Origin: Eucommia ulmoides
Taxonomy: Eukaryota; Streptophyta; Magnoliopsida; Garryales; Eucommiaceae
Direction: 5' to 3'
Assembly: GCA_016647705.1 (NCBI GenBank)
Contig: CM028327.1
Location: 45,649,114 to 45,713,113, forward strand
DNA: 64,000 bases
Made by a program: the position numbers and the translations under genes. Below the pieces are notes generated by a model. It saw nothing but the letters and a program-made list of their open reading frames with translations. It was not told the DNA's origin and ran no database searches. Position 1 is the stretch's first letter, and each line of letters opens with the position of its first letter. Positions 23,201 through 32,371 of the stretch are shown here, one piece after another.

Positions 23201-23700
23201 TCTCTACCCACAACGTCAGGCAAGTTAACAAACGAGTCCGTCTCTCGATCAAGTAGGGCATGAGGAGGAGCCATATAATTGATATCATGATCTCCCCTCT
23301 GTAGTCCGTAGTCAGAGGCTTGTTTGTTAATAATTTCCAGAGATGCGAAGATCTTCTTGATTTTCTTGGCCATTTTTCTTTCGAATATGATTGAAGAAGG
23401 CAGGAAAGGACTTACTTTCTTCACTTTGCGCCGGATGGCTTCATAGGCGAACTCCTCCAACAAATCAACAGCTCTTTGAGCGAGTTCTTCAAGCCTCTTG
23501 AGCCACAGCTTCACCGCCTCATCATTCATGGCCATACGTCTCTCGGCATCACGCAGCACAGATCGAATAATTTCTACTTCGTTTTTGAGGCGATCCAATT
23601 CTTTCTTGAAACCGAATATCAGATTGATATTTTCGCTGATTCCAGAAACCAGCTGTGACAAGAGTAAGTTCACGGTTGAGCCAATAATAGCATCGGCCAT
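20206..23700 (-). CDS. CC-NB-LRR immune receptor, RGA-type (NLR1)
   Basis: A single uninterrupted exon encodes 1,164 residues. I chose the ATG at 23,700 (protein starts MADAIIGS), the normal start for RGA-like proteins. An in-frame ATG 90 bp upstream would add an atypical proline-rich tail. The order is Rx-type coiled coil (about 1-130), then NB-ARC with P-loop GMGGIGKTT at 193-201, kinase-2 LVLDDVW at 269-275, GLPLA at 363-367 and MHD at 492-494, then leucine-rich repeats to the end. In the family these cytosolic or nuclear ATP-switch proteins detect pathogen effectors. The coiled-coil segment corresponding to DVLDEF in its neighbour reads DLLEEF after a divergent EELAQRAV stretch, a weakened EDVID-type motif. 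No frame damage is seen. The specificity is unknown. Confidence 0.92.
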   Translation of the reverse strand: MADAIIGSTVNLLLSQLVSGISENINLIFGFKKELDRLKNEVEIIRSVLRDAERRMAMNDEAVKLWLKRLEELAQRAVDLLEEFAYEAIRRKVKKVSPFLPSSIIFERKMAKKIKKIFASLEIINKQASDYGLQRGDHDINYMAPPHALLDRETDSFVNLPDVVGREDDASKIVELLVRQSNLQALSVLSIVGMGGIGKTTLAKHIYNDKHIEECFNWRIWVCVSDDFDVKRILKEMLESLKKEKYNVDTMNAMLEGLQKELAGEKYLLVLDDVWNEDHKKWDDLISRLTSVNTSKGSNIVVTTRKFRVASIVETIGNPYSLKRLSDDECWSIFSAKAFANGGVPLGGDFEAIGRQIVKKCGGLPLAAKLAGSMMRSKKEKIEWLSIANSEVWDSNENESGLLPILKLSYDNLPSPSLKQCFRYCSIFTKDSVMSKKTLIPFWMALGYLQPNEGDNMDMEDIGNKYFNILLQSSLFEDIETDFYGHVRSCKMHDTVHDLAQSISKSDVFNYETSTRLARDEIPHVRHLALYSDEVKFNIIRREGAYRLHTLLLKDIIVGGGIADFKFLRILKLNRCDDIQKLSTSIKELIHLKYLDLSEIVGSDFPDSITKLYYLQTLSLGHVRYLPKDLRNMLSLRHLYFYSSDNINMPIKIGRLTHLHTLPLFVVGEEKGRQIEELGSLENLSGKLEITCLEKVKSKEDAESAKLCEKLKIYKLEFVWSTNARKGNSNIDKDVIEGLQPHPYLKVLEVHGFGGDNFPLWVMNMAVNVRGSQLLLDNLVELQLVSCDKVEGIPMLGQLPLLRGLILNSLVRIKYIGETFYGYNSDASSSSSRPITLFPSLKQLDLTDLLNLEEWTETNPEVVVFPCLENLNLFRCWKFKTAPSNFPCLKKLEIQGVNSGLPVISLCKKLTTLTSLFIGSVSDLISLPDSLFLNNRHRLKNLSVWDCGNLKSIPSLQGLTSLTYLRLYNCEMLERVPESLQSCTSLKNLCLENCNNLRVSIEDDIQAVPSLTSLAIIGCPKVTSLPLCLCSLARLETLKITEVMDCLDGNQQMQWVSLRSLRLIGRLQWDTLPEQIQYLTTLRKLDLWSFGVEALPDWFGKLEELELNNMEKLQYLPSAKAMLRLTKLRRLYIWNSPLLKARCLEGSRPEQFKISTIADVTIRP

Positions 23701-23929
23701 TGCTGTATGGGAGGGAGTGACAGTGAGGGGGGCGGGGGGGCGGGGGCATGTATTCTGTAGATGGTTTTGTGAAGTGATGATTTCTTCCATTATTTGAGCC
23801 TGCTGGCAAAGTTAAGCAGACCCCCCCCCCCCTCTTTCAATTAAGTGGAAGGTGTTACGTTTAAGTTTTAATTAATTAAAAGTTTTAAAGACAATAAATT
23901 TTTATGATTATTTTCATTTATTTAAAAAA
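23701..23929. promoter_or_regulatory. Upstream region of NLR1 with homopolymer tracts
   Basis: A G-rich run lies at about 23,727-23,746 and a 12-C run at 23,821-23,832, both just before the NLR1 start (minus strand). No TATA box can be assigned with confidence. Confidence 0.35.
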
Positions 23930-24540
23930 AATAGAAACCTTACACATATGATAGTACGCACTAATTACATGTAACTATTTTGTGTGTAAAAAATTTATTT
24001 GATGTCACAAAATATATATAATTTGTTAAAGGTAACTAATTATATATAATTTTTTAGTTACATGTCTGATATATAATTAAAAAATTTGATGTTTTTCAAT
24101 TACATGTGTCAATAATGTGTAATTTTTTAGTTACATATATATAATATGTAATTAAAAAATTTGATCTTTTTAGTTACATGTTTCAATAATATGTAACTTT
24201 TTAGTTACATGTCTCTGATATGTAACTAAAAAATTTAATATTTTTTCAGATACGTCACAAAATATTATACATATATATGTAATTGTAACATGTAACTAAA
24301 GTACATGTAATAAAAAAATACCTAAATATGTGTAAAAAATAACAATTATAAAATTATAACTAATATTAGTCACATTTAACAAAATTCACTATAAAAATCC
24401 AATGTACTCACTAAGAACTCTCTACAATTCCTACAATATTTTTACAATTATTGCAATGCGAGACTAAAACACAAGTGAAATCATATTTAAAGAATTAAAT
24501 CAAAACCTAATAACACAAATAAATTTTTTATCAATTAAAC
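23930..24540 (-). repeat. Dispersed ACATGTAAC-rich repeat, copy 2 (inverted)
   Basis: This is the reverse-complement homologue of 4,540-5,060. It has dense TTAGTTACATGT and ACATGTAACT motifs, then ACAATATTTTTACAATTATTGC and AAACCTAATAACACAAATAAA blocks in the reversed order. Confidence 0.6.
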
Positions 24541-25709
24541 TTTAAAAATAAATTTTTTCCCCATTTTTTTTTTTTACAACTTTTTGGTGGGTTTCTTGAA
24601 GCCACTTTTCCATTTTTTTACCACCTTTGGTTGGGTTTCTTCGAACCCAACCATCTGCTTGGTTTCGTGGGAGAGAAGCAGTAGGCTTGTACGTACTAGG
24701 GTCTCCAAAAAGCCTCAAGCCAATAGGCTATCCAAGGCTTAACCTGGCCCAAGTCCATAGGGCTTCTGGTTGGAGTTGGGCTTTCTATATTTTCTCAGGG
24801 TTTAACCCGAACTCGGAGCCCCGATATTTGGGCTACTTGAGATCCGAGCCCGAAACCCAAATCCAAAACCTGTGAATTTAAAATATATATATATAAACTT
24901 ACTAAACAGATGTGCTTAATGAAGACTTACTAAATTTAAAATTATAAAAATTCTTATGTATGGAAGATAGTTTTTCAGATAAAAATTGTGATTGAAGATT
25001 GATGAACATTTTAATATTTATTTATTTATTTTTATGTAATTTATTTTGGGTTGATAGCAATGTAAATAATTGTCAAATGTATAGGTGACAATCTAGTTGA
25101 GATGTATACATTTTGCAGGATGCATTTGTTTACCAACATTTACTATTCAATATAGTGATGTAATTATTTTATTATTAATAGAAATATCACTATTTGAATT
25201 CAAATACTTATTTTAATTTTTTAATTATAATTAAATTTTAATAAAGTAAAAAAAAGAAAGATTTATGTTAATTTTATTAGGTAAAGTGATTTAACTTATT
25301 TCTAAGTCAATAATGTAAAAATTATATTAAATTCTTAAAGTAAAAAATATAACTTTAAAATTTAAAATAAATTTACTACGGTGAGCGGCTAGACTTCTTT
25401 CAACTGGGTTAGAATTGTGGTAAGGTATTTTTGGGTTTATTTAATATTGTATTTTTCTATTTCATTTTTCGATGTTGGATAAACAATTGTGTGACAGGAA
25501 TATTGTTCTTAATATTGACTTTATTGTGGTTGGATTTATTGTCAAAATGTTATTGTAGATATTTTGGCTTAGATCCAATTACTACTAGAATATTAGATCT
25601 TGTATATGTGGTCTAGATCTTATGGCCGCACAATAGTATTCTTGGGGATTGATTATTGGTCTGGATAGTTTATACTTATATTTTAATTCACCGTAGATTA
25701 ATGTAGCAT
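24541..25709. other. Intergenic stretch between the NLR genes, no gene recognised
   Basis: A small hairpin, GGTTGGGTT / AACCCAACC, lies at 24,628-24,651. The segment 24,680-24,880 is GC-richer with repeated GGGCTT, AAGCC and AACCCAAA words. It is possibly an old transposon end, but no termini could be placed. Confidence 0.4.
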
Positions 25710-26235
25710 ATGAATAGTTGTTGCGCAATAACCTTCATGTTAAACTTATAACACCACATTTTCTCATCTTATTGAACATTAAATATTAAATATGAACACA
25801 GAGTCATTTTTGTGGGCAGAAAAACATAGAGCATAATATACGATTAATGGGTATACATAAACTATTGTGCAACAACTATTTAAAATAACTAGCAAAAATA
25901 TTTTCTTGTTAGTATAAATAGTTCAGCACAGTAAACTTTGTTAGAAGTGTAATAACATATTTTTTCATCTTAATCCATATTGAATATGAACAAACAATCG
26001 TTTCCATTTTGTAGAAAAACAAAGAGCATAAGATACGATTAATGAGTATACATAAATTATTAGGCAACAATTATTTATACTATCTAGCATAAATATTTTT
26101 CAGGATAGTTGTTGCGCAGTAAACTTTTTTTTTTTAATGTGTAACAATATATGTTCTCATCTCAATCCACGTTGAATATGAACTGATAGTCGTATTCGTT
26201 AGATAGAAAAACAGAGAGCGTAATGTGTGATAGTG
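25710..26235. repeat. Three-unit tandem repeat, about 190-205 bp per unit
   Basis: Units start near 25,711, 25,915 and 26,104 with ATAGTTGTTGCGCARTAA-like sequence. They run through TCATCTxAATCCAxxTTGAA and AGAAAAACAxAGAGCxTAA blocks to an ATACGATTAATGxGTATACA-like end. Divergence is moderate. Non-coding. Confidence 0.7.
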
Positions 26236-26239
26236 AATA

Positions 26240-26490
26240 TTTAATGTGCTGGAGGTGGTGATAAGAATGTTTGTTGTAGTGGTGGCGGTCATGAAAGCGA
26301 ATATTTGTTGTGGTGGTGGTGGTAATAAAGAATATTTATTGTGGTAGTGGAGGTGGTAGAAATGTTTGTTGTGGTGGCGGCCATGGTGGTAGCGAATGTT
26401 TGTAGTGGTGGAGGCGACGACGGCGGTGATAGTGAATGTTTTTTATTGTTGTGGCAGTGGTGGCGATACGAATAACTGCTATGGCGAAAA
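26240..26490. repeat. GTGGTG-rich degenerate minisatellite, copy 2
   Basis: Imperfect GTGGTGGTGGTAATAAAGAATATTTGTTGTGG-type units resemble 3,255-3,539. The H/T-rich minus-strand frame over it is only a repeat translation. Confidence 0.65.
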
Positions 26491-26792
26491 TTATACATTT
26501 TCAAAATTGGATTTTTTGTTTAAAAATAAATAAATTAGAGTAGGGTGGGGATAACCTTGTTCAATGTATGAGTTTTGGGACCATGCCAAAAAACTTATTT
26601 ATTTAATATATTTAAATTAGTATATTATTTAGCATCTAGGTTATATTTCGTATTTTGGGTCATGTTAACTAATTTAGTAGAGATAATTTTTGGTTCTATG
26701 ATAATATTAGAATCAGCTTAAGTCATTTTTTAATCAATAAGATAAGTCTTATAGTATTTTTTAATAATGCCACATGATAATCAAAACCCAAT

Positions 26793-26862
26793 AAAAGGAC
26801 AGTTCGGTGCTATAAAGCTCCCGCTATTAGCGGGGTCCGGGGAAGAGGCGGACCAACAAGAT
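26793..26862 (-). mobile_element. 5'-truncated SINE tail, Au-like
   Basis: The minus strand reads GGTCCGCCTCTTCCCCGGAC, then CCCGCTAATAGCGGGAGC, then a GCACCGAACTGTCCTTTT tail. This resembles the 3' part of plant Au-type SINEs. The pol III promoter part is missing. The assignment is from memory of the family consensus. Confidence 0.5.
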
Positions 26863-27642
26863 GTTAAATAAAATATCAATTTGTTAGACTTGTTGTCAAT
26901 TTTTAATTGTAAAATGTTAGCCGGCCATTTTATTTTCACTATAGAAAGACATCCTAGTACCTACATATGCAATAATCCAAGTATAGTAGTAGTCTATGTT
27001 GTCTTCTGAGTTTTTAAATCCAGAAAAAAATTTGTAGTTTGGAAAACAGTTTAAAGCCTAATGTGAACCTCGATACATATACATATATGAACAAGTTTGT
27101 TATTTTTGTTGACAAAAGAGTTATAAACCGGGCTACTTTGTATCTGGTCCTGGGGAGAATCTCAAGTCGATGCGACAAAGGAAAAAGGCTCAGAATGGAT
27201 TTGATTTAAGAGTCTGTGCGCGAGCCGTATACTGTGACAGTACAACAATTACATATTCCATGTAATGAACATCCCCTTTACAATTTACAATTAACAGTCG
27301 ACGTCTAATTACAGAAACAAAAACAGAAATTTGTCATTTTTCTCCTCGATTCTTTCCATTGGGCGTAAATCAGGCAGGCTAAAGGGATCCCGGCTACATA
27401 CAGTGCCATCAGCCATTGATTTTCCCTTGATGACCTTATTCCCAAGAGAGCCAATCCTTGCAAGGTCTGCATGAGAAATGGTTCCAAAAATCATATATAT
27501 ATACATCATATACATGTAAAAGAGAATGGTTAAACTAATTAAAACTCAAATCTCCATGAAGCCAAATGCAAATAATAATGTATAATTCATAAAGAAAAGC
27601 AATGGGTTGAAGGAAAATTACGCGTATCTGTCCATCTTTCAA
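26863..27642. other. 3' flank of NLR2, no gene recognised
   Basis: Short minus-strand frames here (27,305-27,515) show no recognisable domain and lie after the NLR2 stop codon. They are probably 3' UTR or non-coding. Confidence 0.45.
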
Positions 27643-30600
27643 CTATCCAAGGCGGAGGATGGCAACGGTTGAAAGCTTGGAAAACTCTGGGCGATTTCCC
27701 TCGAGTCTTTCCTTCAAGAAGGGACAATAGTAGATCCTCACGTAGCTCAATCTGGTGAGTTGGGACATTGCTTCAGCCGAGGGCAAATATTTGAGCCTAT
27801 ACAAACCGCCAAGTTGTAGCTCCTCAAGTAACAAAAGATTCCCAAACCAATCTGGCAAAGCTTCCACTCCAAAGTCGTATATTCTCAAATACACGAGCGA
27901 AGTGAGGTGTTGAATCTCTTCTGGCAGGGTTTCCCAGTGAGGTTGCCCGTGCAATGTTAAATGACTGAGCGAAAAACTCAAACTCTTTATACCATCTAGT
28001 TCAGGGAAAGAATTGAAGTCCTTCCACAAGGGACCGGTTTCCCAACTTGCTCCAATCTCCAATGTCTCTAAACGGGAAAGTGTGCCAAGCCTAGAAGTCA
28101 AAGATGCTAAATGGGGACACCCGATAATTTCCAAAGAGGATAGCGAATGTAAATTTTCTATTTCTTTGACGGGCACCATGAGATTATTGCAATCCCTTAT
28201 GATCAACTTGTCGAGAGACGTGCATGAGTTTAGGCCCGTTGGAAGACTCTCCAACCAACGACTTCCATCGAGATGGAGAGTTTTGAGGGATGTCAGGCCC
28301 TCCAGGCTTCCACCGATCGACTCAAGATAAGGGCAATCGTTGATATGTATGGTTCTGAGATGTTGCTTGTTGTTTTGAAGTAGCGAATGGGGTAGAGAAG
28401 TGAGCTCTGATACACAAGTGATGGTGAGATTGGCAAGAGTTGTTAGGTTGCTGCATATGTTTAGTAGTGGTAAGCTACTATCAACACCTCTAATCTCCAA
28501 TTCTTTGAGACGTGGGAAATCGGAAGGAGCGGTTTTTAAATGTCTGCAATGATTGAGAACCAACTCCTCGAGGCAAGGAAACATCACCACCGCAACGCCG
28601 GCTTCTTCTTCTGCCAAATTTGGTCCCATCCACTCTTGTAGGTTGGACATATGATCCAACCTTAATTTCTTCAATTTAGGAAACAATTTGAATGTTTTTT
28701 TGTCACTTTTCACGCTGCTTGATTCAGTTGAACTATAACATCCATAAAATAACTCACTTATGCATTTGACTCCGTACAGCCTTTCCAACTCGAGATGTTG
28801 AAGGTGTGGAAGTTGTCCCAACATTGGAATTTCTTGAACTCTTTCGCAGCCTCTTAATTCTACTTTCACCATATTCTCGAGTAACAATTGGATATGACCG
28901 CTACTTACTGTCATATTCATCATCCAGGACGAAAAATTATCACCCGCAAAGCCCTCGACACTTAAGGCTTTCAAATTTGAGTTTGGCTGGAGCCCTTCCA
29001 ATACATCCTCGTCGATGCTTCTACTATTGTCTTCCCTTTTTGAACTCCACCCCAATGTCAGCTTGTTGATTCTTGTTTTTCTCCATAGTTTTGCACTTTT
29101 GGCTGCCTCTTTCGACTTCACATTTTCAAGACACCTTATCTCAAGTTCATCTCCGAGTTTTTCCAGTGACCCTAACTCTTCAATCTGACGACCCTTCTCT
29201 TTGCCAACAAAGAAGAATGGTAATGTTCGAAGGCAAGTTAGACTCCCCATATTAAGTGGCATCTGAAATTCACCATGAAATTTCATGTGAAGATGCCTTA
29301 AGCCCATCAAATTCCTCATTTCTTTTGGAAGATATTCGACATACCCAACTCGTAGGGTCTGTAAATGATAAAGCTTCGTGATAGAATCTGGCAAAACCTT
29401 GATTCCAATCTCTGACAAATCAAGATATCTCAAATGTATCATTTCACTTATAGAACTTGACAAATTTTTGCTATCACATTCGTGTAACTTCAAAACCTGT
29501 AGACGCTTAAAGTTGACTAACTCTTTGCCAACCTTAATATCATCAAAGAATAATGTTAGCAGTTTACCAACTCCTTCTTGCAAAATAGTATTGAGTTTTA
29601 TTCCATTGGCGTGCACTGCTAAATGTCGAATATGAGGGATCTTGTCTATAGCAAGTCTCGTGTTGGCTTCTGCAATAAAGACTTTGGGTTTTGAAATAAA
29701 TTGGGCAAGATCATGCACCATGTCATGCATCTTACAGCCTGCAACATTACCATAAAAATCTGTCTGGATATCTTGGAATAACAAACTTTGCACTAAAATG
29801 TTGAAATACATGTTCCCGATATCCTCCATTTCTACATTATCTCCATCGTCTGGTTGAAGATATCCGAGTGCCATCCAATGCTGGATTAATTCTTCTTTCT
29901 TCATATCAAAGTCCTTGATGAACATTGAACAATATGCAAAACACTGCTTCAGAGATGGAGATTGCAAATTATCAAAACTTAGCTTTAATATAGGCAAAAC
30001 TCTACCCTCATCTCCTTTGGAATCCCAAACATCACTATCGGTGATTGACAACCACTCATGTTTCTCTTTTTTGGAGCGCATCATGCTTCCCGCTACCTTT
30101 GCTGCTAAAGGCAGGCCTCCACATTTCTTCACAATTTGTCTTCCTATGGCTTCAAATTCCCCGCTTGCTGAAACTCCCCCGTTTGCAAAAGCTCTTGCAC
30201 TAAATATTGACCAACAACTATCGTCTGATAGTCCTTTTAATGAATAAGGAGACTCGAAGGTTCCCACAACTGATGCTATTTTAGTGATACGAGTAGTGAC
30301 CACAATGCTGCTTCCATTGGGCGTACCAACACTTCTCAAACGGCTGATAAAATCGTTCCACTTGATATGATCTTCATTCCATACATCATCAAGCACAAGC
30401 AAATATTTTTCTCCGGCCAACTCTTTCTGAAGGCCTTCGAGTATTGCATTCATGGTGTCTATGATACATTTCTCTTTCTTCAAAGATTCTAGCATCTCCT
30501 TCAAAATCCTCTTGACATCGAAATCATCAGAGACGCAAACCCAAATCCTCTTATTCAAACACCCTTTGATATGCGTATCATTGTAAACCATTTTAGCCAA

Positions 30601-31230
30601 AGTTGTTTTTCCAATTCCTCCCATTCCCATAATGGGAAGGACGGAAAGAGTTTGTAGACTGCTTTGGCTAATCAACATTTCCACAATCTTGGATGCATCA
30701 TCATCTCTTCCAATAACTTCAGACAAGTCAACAAACGAGTCTGTCTCTCGATCAATTGGGACACGAGGAGAAGGAGAAGGAGGAGTCGTATAATTCACAA
30801 CTTTGCCTCCCCTTTGGAGTCCGTAGTCAGAGGCTTGTTTGTTAATCACTTCCAAAGATGTCAAGATCCCCTTGATTTTCTTAGACATTTTTATTTTGGA
30901 TATAAACGATGGTTCCGAAGATGAAGGCATGAAACGAGTTACCTTCTTTACCTTCCGTTGAAGGGCTTCATAGGCAAACTCGTCCAACACATCCGCGGCT
31001 TCATAAGCAAAATCTTCAAGCCTCTTCATCCACAGCTTCACAGCCTCATCATCATCCATGGCTATACGTCTCTCGGCATCAAGCAACACAGCTCGAATCA
31101 TTTCTACTTCTTCTTTGAGTCTACCAAATTCATTCTTGAAACCCAAGGTCAGGCTCACGTTTCCTCGGACCACCGGAACCAACTGTGACAACAACAAGTT
31201 CACGGTTGGGCCAACCAGAGCTTCTGCCAT
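27643..31230 (-). CDS. CC-NB-LRR immune receptor, RGA-type (NLR2)
   Basis: A single exon encodes 1,195 residues from the ATG at 31,230 (MAEALVGP). In-frame upstream codons back to 31,365 do not resemble the family. The domains are Rx-type coiled coil with a good EDVID-like stretch (LEDFAYEAADVLDEF, 71-85), P-loop GMGGIGKTT at 202-210, kinase-2 LVLDDVW at 278-284, GLPLA at 372-376 and MHD at 501-503. A long LRR region of irregular LxxLxxLxL repeats follows. It is a tandem paralogue of NLR1 in the same orientation, 3.9 kb away. The NB-ARC is strongly conserved between them and the LRRs are much less so, as expected where recognition diverges. The role inferred is effector-triggered immunity. 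The specificity is unknown. Confidence 0.93.
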   Translation of the reverse strand: MAEALVGPTVNLLLSQLVPVVRGNVSLTLGFKNEFGRLKEEVEMIRAVLLDAERRIAMDDDEAVKLWMKRLEDFAYEAADVLDEFAYEALQRKVKKVTRFMPSSSEPSFISKIKMSKKIKGILTSLEVINKQASDYGLQRGGKVVNYTTPPSPSPRVPIDRETDSFVDLSEVIGRDDDASKIVEMLISQSSLQTLSVLPIMGMGGIGKTTLAKMVYNDTHIKGCLNKRIWVCVSDDFDVKRILKEMLESLKKEKCIIDTMNAILEGLQKELAGEKYLLVLDDVWNEDHIKWNDFISRLRSVGTPNGSSIVVTTRITKIASVVGTFESPYSLKGLSDDSCWSIFSARAFANGGVSASGEFEAIGRQIVKKCGGLPLAAKVAGSMMRSKKEKHEWLSITDSDVWDSKGDEGRVLPILKLSFDNLQSPSLKQCFAYCSMFIKDFDMKKEELIQHWMALGYLQPDDGDNVEMEDIGNMYFNILVQSLLFQDIQTDFYGNVAGCKMHDMVHDLAQFISKPKVFIAEANTRLAIDKIPHIRHLAVHANGIKLNTILQEGVGKLLTLFFDDIKVGKELVNFKRLQVLKLHECDSKNLSSSISEMIHLRYLDLSEIGIKVLPDSITKLYHLQTLRVGYVEYLPKEMRNLMGLRHLHMKFHGEFQMPLNMGSLTCLRTLPFFFVGKEKGRQIEELGSLEKLGDELEIRCLENVKSKEAAKSAKLWRKTRINKLTLGWSSKREDNSRSIDEDVLEGLQPNSNLKALSVEGFAGDNFSSWMMNMTVSSGHIQLLLENMVKVELRGCERVQEIPMLGQLPHLQHLELERLYGVKCISELFYGCYSSTESSSVKSDKKTFKLFPKLKKLRLDHMSNLQEWMGPNLAEEEAGVAVVMFPCLEELVLNHCRHLKTAPSDFPRLKELEIRGVDSSLPLLNICSNLTTLANLTITCVSELTSLPHSLLQNNKQHLRTIHINDCPYLESIGGSLEGLTSLKTLHLDGSRWLESLPTGLNSCTSLDKLIIRDCNNLMVPVKEIENLHSLSSLEIIGCPHLASLTSRLGTLSRLETLEIGASWETGPLWKDFNSFPELDGIKSLSFSLSHLTLHGQPHWETLPEEIQHLTSLVYLRIYDFGVEALPDWFGNLLLLEELQLGGLYRLKYLPSAEAMSQLTRLSYVRIYYCPFLKERLEGNRPEFSKLSTVAILRLG

Positions 31231-32371
31231 TGTATAGTGTGTGTGTATGTCAGAGAGAGAGTAGTTAATCAAACTTAGTTTGTTCTTGTTGTATGCTTTG
31301 GTCATGAAAAACCTTAGCAATTTTTTATTGCCCTTTGTTTTTCCCATCAGTAATCCCACATCCAATATAATCTTTGGACAAGATCAAAGGTAACATTGTT
31401 TTCTCAGACACAAAAGATGTTTTATATACTTCTTGCAATTGTAAATTCATAGGATTAGTTGTCTACTTTGTCAGCATTATCAAACTGGACAGTAACTAAA
31501 AGAATTTCCTCCAAAGCTAATGTTAATCCCCATGACCAAACAAATACCATTGCATCAGGTGTAATAGATAGATACAGATATTGCTTAATTTCAAAGTAGG
31601 ATATCTGAGATATGATTATATTTGTGATCTTTAAACTTGAGCAACTGTATGTTATTTCTATATTTTGATAATACTAAGTGTTATACTCTAGTCACGAGAC
31701 TTCGAAGGTACTGTTGGGTATAGCGAGTCATGCATGTGAATATACGAGTGTGTAAAATAGGATCTATTGATTCAATTTAATATAATTTCCCTAAATCTTT
31801 GACTAGAGCAGTGTGACGATGGGGATGAGATTCCAATTGGTGTGGAACTATATTATCAATCGACGAACATATGATTGGACTAGTTTTTTTGACTTTATCC
31901 ACACCTTGTTGGTTTTGTATGGAATACAAGATAGAGAGATCATATAATGTGCAAAACATACTTGAAAAGGTTATCTTACTGAAATTTCTACTAACTAGAC
32001 ATGGTTGTGATATGTGGGTACACGTGACTTACAGTCGAAGAAAATGCCTTTGGGGAGAAGTGTTTTCTCTTGGAAGCGAAAAAATGAAATTGTTCAAATT
32101 TAATTGATTAGTAAAAGAATTAATTAGTTAATTATTTTCACCATTCACCTTTTGACATGACCCTCAAAAATGGAAGCAGAACACAATTAAGAGAAAATAA
32201 ATTGAATTGGAATGAAATGAAAATACTTTATCTACATTTAAATTTGAAAAAAAAATAATGAATCAATGTGATTAGTATACAATACAATTGCTCATAATAA
32301 TCTGTTCTTGTGAATTTAAAAAAAAAAAAAAAAAAATTGGAAATCCCAGAAGAAGATGATGAGCAGAAAGG
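31231..32371. other. Intergenic: NLR2 upstream region and FKBP16-3 3' region
   Basis: I see no gene here. A GAGAGAGAG tract lies at about 31,253-31,261 just before NLR2. A long poly-A tract lies at 32,318-32,336, beyond the FKBP16-3 stop codon. Confidence 0.45.

Noticed and set aside
23760..23790. Upstream ATG at 23,790 as the NLR1 start
   Set aside because: The added 30 residues are proline-rich and unlike the family. MADAI at 23,700 matches the usual start.
20552..23800. Several plus-strand frames over NLR1 (and 28,013-31,188 over NLR2)
   Set aside because: They are antisense shadows of the long receptor genes.
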